From Rouxiella chamberiensis (GTDB lineage: Bacteria; Pseudomonadota; Gammaproteobacteria; Enterobacterales; Enterobacteriaceae), in assembly GCF_026967475.1 (NCBI RefSeq), contig NZ_CP114058.1, positions 310,001-374,000 on the forward strand: a stretch of DNA of 64,000 bases. Reading direction: 5' to 3'. Position 1 is the first letter of the stretch. Every line of letters begins with the position of its first letter. Under the pieces are notes generated by a model. That model was not told the DNA's origin, did no database searches, and saw nothing but the letters and a program-made list of their open reading frames with translations. The translations under genes were made by a program, and so were the position numbers. Positions 61,115 to 64,000 of the stretch are shown here, in pieces.

Positions 61115-64000
61115 ATGACAGTTTATGACGATAAAAAGCCGGATGAAGCGAGCGAAAAGAAAACGCAAAAATCGTCAACCCGAAAATCAGCCACTCACTC
61201 TGCGGCCTCGCCGTCGCCTCCCTCATCGCCTCCTCAAGATGAGGGTTACTCATGGTTTCGTTATTTCACTCAATATTATCAAGATACCGACGAGATGGAC
61301 CCTCTCGCCGAAAACGAACGCCCGACCGGGGAGACGCCGCTTTACGAAAAGCCGGATGTCCTACAGGGAATGGAAGAGAGATGGGCAGATGTCATCAAGA
61401 AGTACACGGATATCTTCACCGAATTGAAGTCCGATGCGGCCTCTCGGCAGCATCCAGCTTTTGGTATTTTTGAAGATCTGCTGGATGGCATGAAAGCGGC
61501 CTTTCTCAAATGGCGTGCACGCGTGCGTCTTGGAAAATCAACGGTCGCCGCACTTTCGCTTGAGGGCAACATTACCCTGTCGCATTTCGAACAGCAGTTT
61601 TCATTATTAGGTGGCTCACCACAATCTGACGATATCACTAACAATAATCCGAAGGCCGCGCAGAATATTTCAGACCCTTATGATGCACTCACTCCAGGTC
61701 AGGCAGTGTTACGCTGGCGGAAGGAAAACACCCCCGGACAAGAGGGAGAGGCCAATAAGGCCCACACCATGCCCAATATTATGACTCAGGAACAGGGGCG
61801 TGAGTTTCGCGAACTGAGCGTCGTGCAAAAAGCGCTGTTCGGAATACGTTTGGGGCTGGGTGTCGCGGAGTTAAAACCTGATCTGAGCCACAATGTCGCG
61901 CCGCCTATTGTCGCCGCACCTCCCCGCGGAGAGCGCTTCAATAAATTCGGAATGCGGCTTTATGCCGAATTTATCAAAAAAATGCCTGACTTGAGCAATC
62001 TCTACGCCTCGCAATCGGGGGCGGGCAGCGGCGCGCTTTCGCCTTCCCAAGGCGGCTCATGGTTTGGCGTGGCGGCCAGTCCTGTCCCCAAACCCGCAAC
62101 CCGTTTCGTGCTGGTGCCTTCCGAATCACAGGAAACGTCCGGTGCACAAGAAAATGCAGTAATTGACAACCTTGTCGCAGACAGCGCGCGCGTTAAATTA
62201 AGCGGCACATTACAGGTGAATCAGTACGAAAATTTTAAAGAGACTCTTAATGATGAGGCTTATAGCCTGCCAGCCGACGCGTTCATGGATGCGCTTCGCA
62301 AGGTGCACGGCGCGGAACTGAAAAATAACCCAGAAGTATCTCTGCCTTTGTTGCCGGATGAGAATAACGGAACGGAAGTCGTGGTCGCGGAGCATAATTT
62401 GCCGTTGAATGATTTTTTACAGTTGCCGTATGACCGTTATTCCGCCGCGCACTATAAAGAATATCCGGTTACGTATCCGGCAAGTTTTAGCGCGGCGTTA
62501 ATTAAAACAATCGACCGCTATCGTCAGTCGGTAGAGGCCACCGACGAGGGGGCCGAAAAGGTCACCCCAGGCATTGAAGACCTGGATGTTCTGCTTAAAA
62601 ACTCACAGTTCGTCGAGTCATTGCTGAAGTTTTCGCGGGTTGAGACAAAACGCCGCGATACCTACCAATGGATAGCGGGCAACAAGATTGCCGCCACCTC
62701 AATGCCTCGGCAAAAAAAATGGAAGCTATCAAATATGGAATGGGGACGGCGCAATTGAACCAGGAATTCAAAGGTCAGGAGAAAGATATAACTTATGATG
62801 AGATAGCACAGATATTATCCAGAGAAAATATAGCATTAGACACCCAGCAGAAATTTAACGATTTCAAGAACGGCCTTGGGCAATTTATTCCTGTTAACGA
62901 CATGCTGCATCTGCCCGAAACAGAAGTGGCGAAAAACCTGGCCTTACAGTTTGGGGATGTCTCTACCGAGGATATCATTGAGGCCATCAAGGCAAGCAAA
63001 CCGGGAAATGAGAGGCTAACCCTGCCGCCCGACGTTTCGGCAAATAGCACCTTGCTGCGCGAAATAAACATTTATACCCATGCTACAGCGTGGCAAAAAT
63101 CATCCTCACAGAGAACCTACGACAACTATTTATTGGCCGCCATTGAAAAATATACCGATCCCGAAAAGGCGATGGAAGAGATTACTCGTCAGCGTATCGA
63201 TAAATCGTCTATTTCGCTGACTCATCAAAAATACTCCCGCCCCACGGTAGACACGCCGGTTAGGCTTAAGCTTGAGCATGTAAGCTGGCTTGATAATAAG
63301 AATCCGATGTTCATGCTGCACAAATTGATTTTTGCCGAGTCGGATACCATCGAAACGACCCTAAGCGGCCTGGTTTCCGGCAGTTGGCGTACAGAAACAT
63401 ATGGCAAAACTGGGTTTTCTGGCAAAAATTATCAATCCGCTCGCGCATTATACTCCGGTGATTAAAGAGGCTTTCCTGAATGGAACAAAAACATTAACGC
63501 CTCAGGAAGTTAATATTCTTACCGAGGAGATTGACGAAAAGGCCTTCGAATTCGAAAGCTTCTCCTTTTATATCGATAAAGAAATCAATGAAGTGATGCA
63601 AAGGGGCAAGACAAGGCTGGGAATACAGGCCGCCGGTGCCGTAAAGGAGAATATTCAACTGGGCATTGCGCCGGAATCGATTTATGAAGAGAGCGGCAAT
63701 GTTGCGGCGAATAAAATATTAATCTCCCTGTTAAACGGGGAACCGGTTGAACATACGACCATTATTGCCAAGTCCAAGACAGGCAAAATCGTTATTCCCG
63801 ATATCGTCCTGCTGCCGATAAATGAGGCCAATTCGGTTATTTTCTCACTAAAAACGGCCGAGGTTGTATTTATCACGGCCGAGACACTCTCAAAGCTTTA
63901 CGACCACTCCATGACCGATCAGTTACCTCGAAAAGTCTTCCATTTTCTTATTTCCCATATGGACCCCAAGCAACTCCAGGATGCTACCGTCAAGAATAGA
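61115..64000 (+). CDS. Large toxin/effector-like protein, partial, two apparent frameshifts
   Basis: At least 960 residues, continuing past the window. There is no signal peptide. The first 45 residues are Lys/Ser/Pro-rich and disordered, as in many type III or type VI effectors. The rest is a series of mixed alpha/beta regions with no motif I can name. One C added at 62697-62698 joins the first two frames (AATLNASAKKMEAIKYG), and removing one A at 63395-63397 joins the second to the frame open at the window end. A separate start at ATG 63401 has no ribosome binding site. Size and composition fit a large contact-dependent or insecticidal toxin or a CNF/DUF6543-like effector; this is inference. 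Confidence 0.6.

Overview
The window looks like a chromosome of an Enterobacterales bacterium, most likely outside Enterobacteriaceae in the strict sense (a Yersiniaceae-type genome such as Serratia, Rahnella or Rouxiella). The grounds are an argW-type tRNA-Arg(CCT), yfdC, a ccmABCDEFG operon with separate ccmH and ccmI running into mlaA, and a yedK-type SRAP gene. Two mobile elements share the tRNA gene as their insertion site.

Region 1 (1-7550, continues left of the window) is a P4-like satellite: a primase-helicase, an array of GGTAAC hexamers that looks like its replication origin, an Ogr/Delta-type zinc-finger activator, an AT-rich cargo module and a P4-type integrase next to the tRNA 3' end. 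The cargo is a SLATT membrane protein plus a reverse transcriptase, preceded by a promoter-like site and a chain of RNA hairpins. This fits a defence-associated RT system (DRT10-like arrangement) with its own non-coding RNA.

Region 2 (7607-46351) is a complete HK97/lambda-type siphophage prophage bounded by a 19-bp direct repeat of the tRNA 5' end. It brings its own copy of the tRNA promoter. Order: integrase and excisionase; leftward early genes under PL; CI-like repressor and Cro with matching operators; replication genes with iterons; Q antiterminator; hicAB; a lysis cassette; a serine-protease moron; HNH, terminase and HK97 head genes; tail genes interrupted by a lipoprotein moron; a central tail fibre with twelve 32-residue repeats; a tail fibre; a LexA-controlled pair; and a ymgA-ariR-like pair.

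Region 3 (46352-64000) is host chromosome: yedK, a carboxymuconolactone decarboxylase divergent from a LysR regulator, an MscS channel, a metallophosphoesterase, yfdC, the cytochrome c maturation operon, mlaA and the first part of a very large unrecognised protein that looks like a toxin or effector.

About two dozen genes or gene segments are interrupted by apparent one-base indels, nearly all in short homopolymers, and they also hit ccmC, ccmH and essential tail genes. This pattern is best explained by sequencing error, not by gene decay. Genes so affected are annotated over their full reconstructed span, with the suspected site given.
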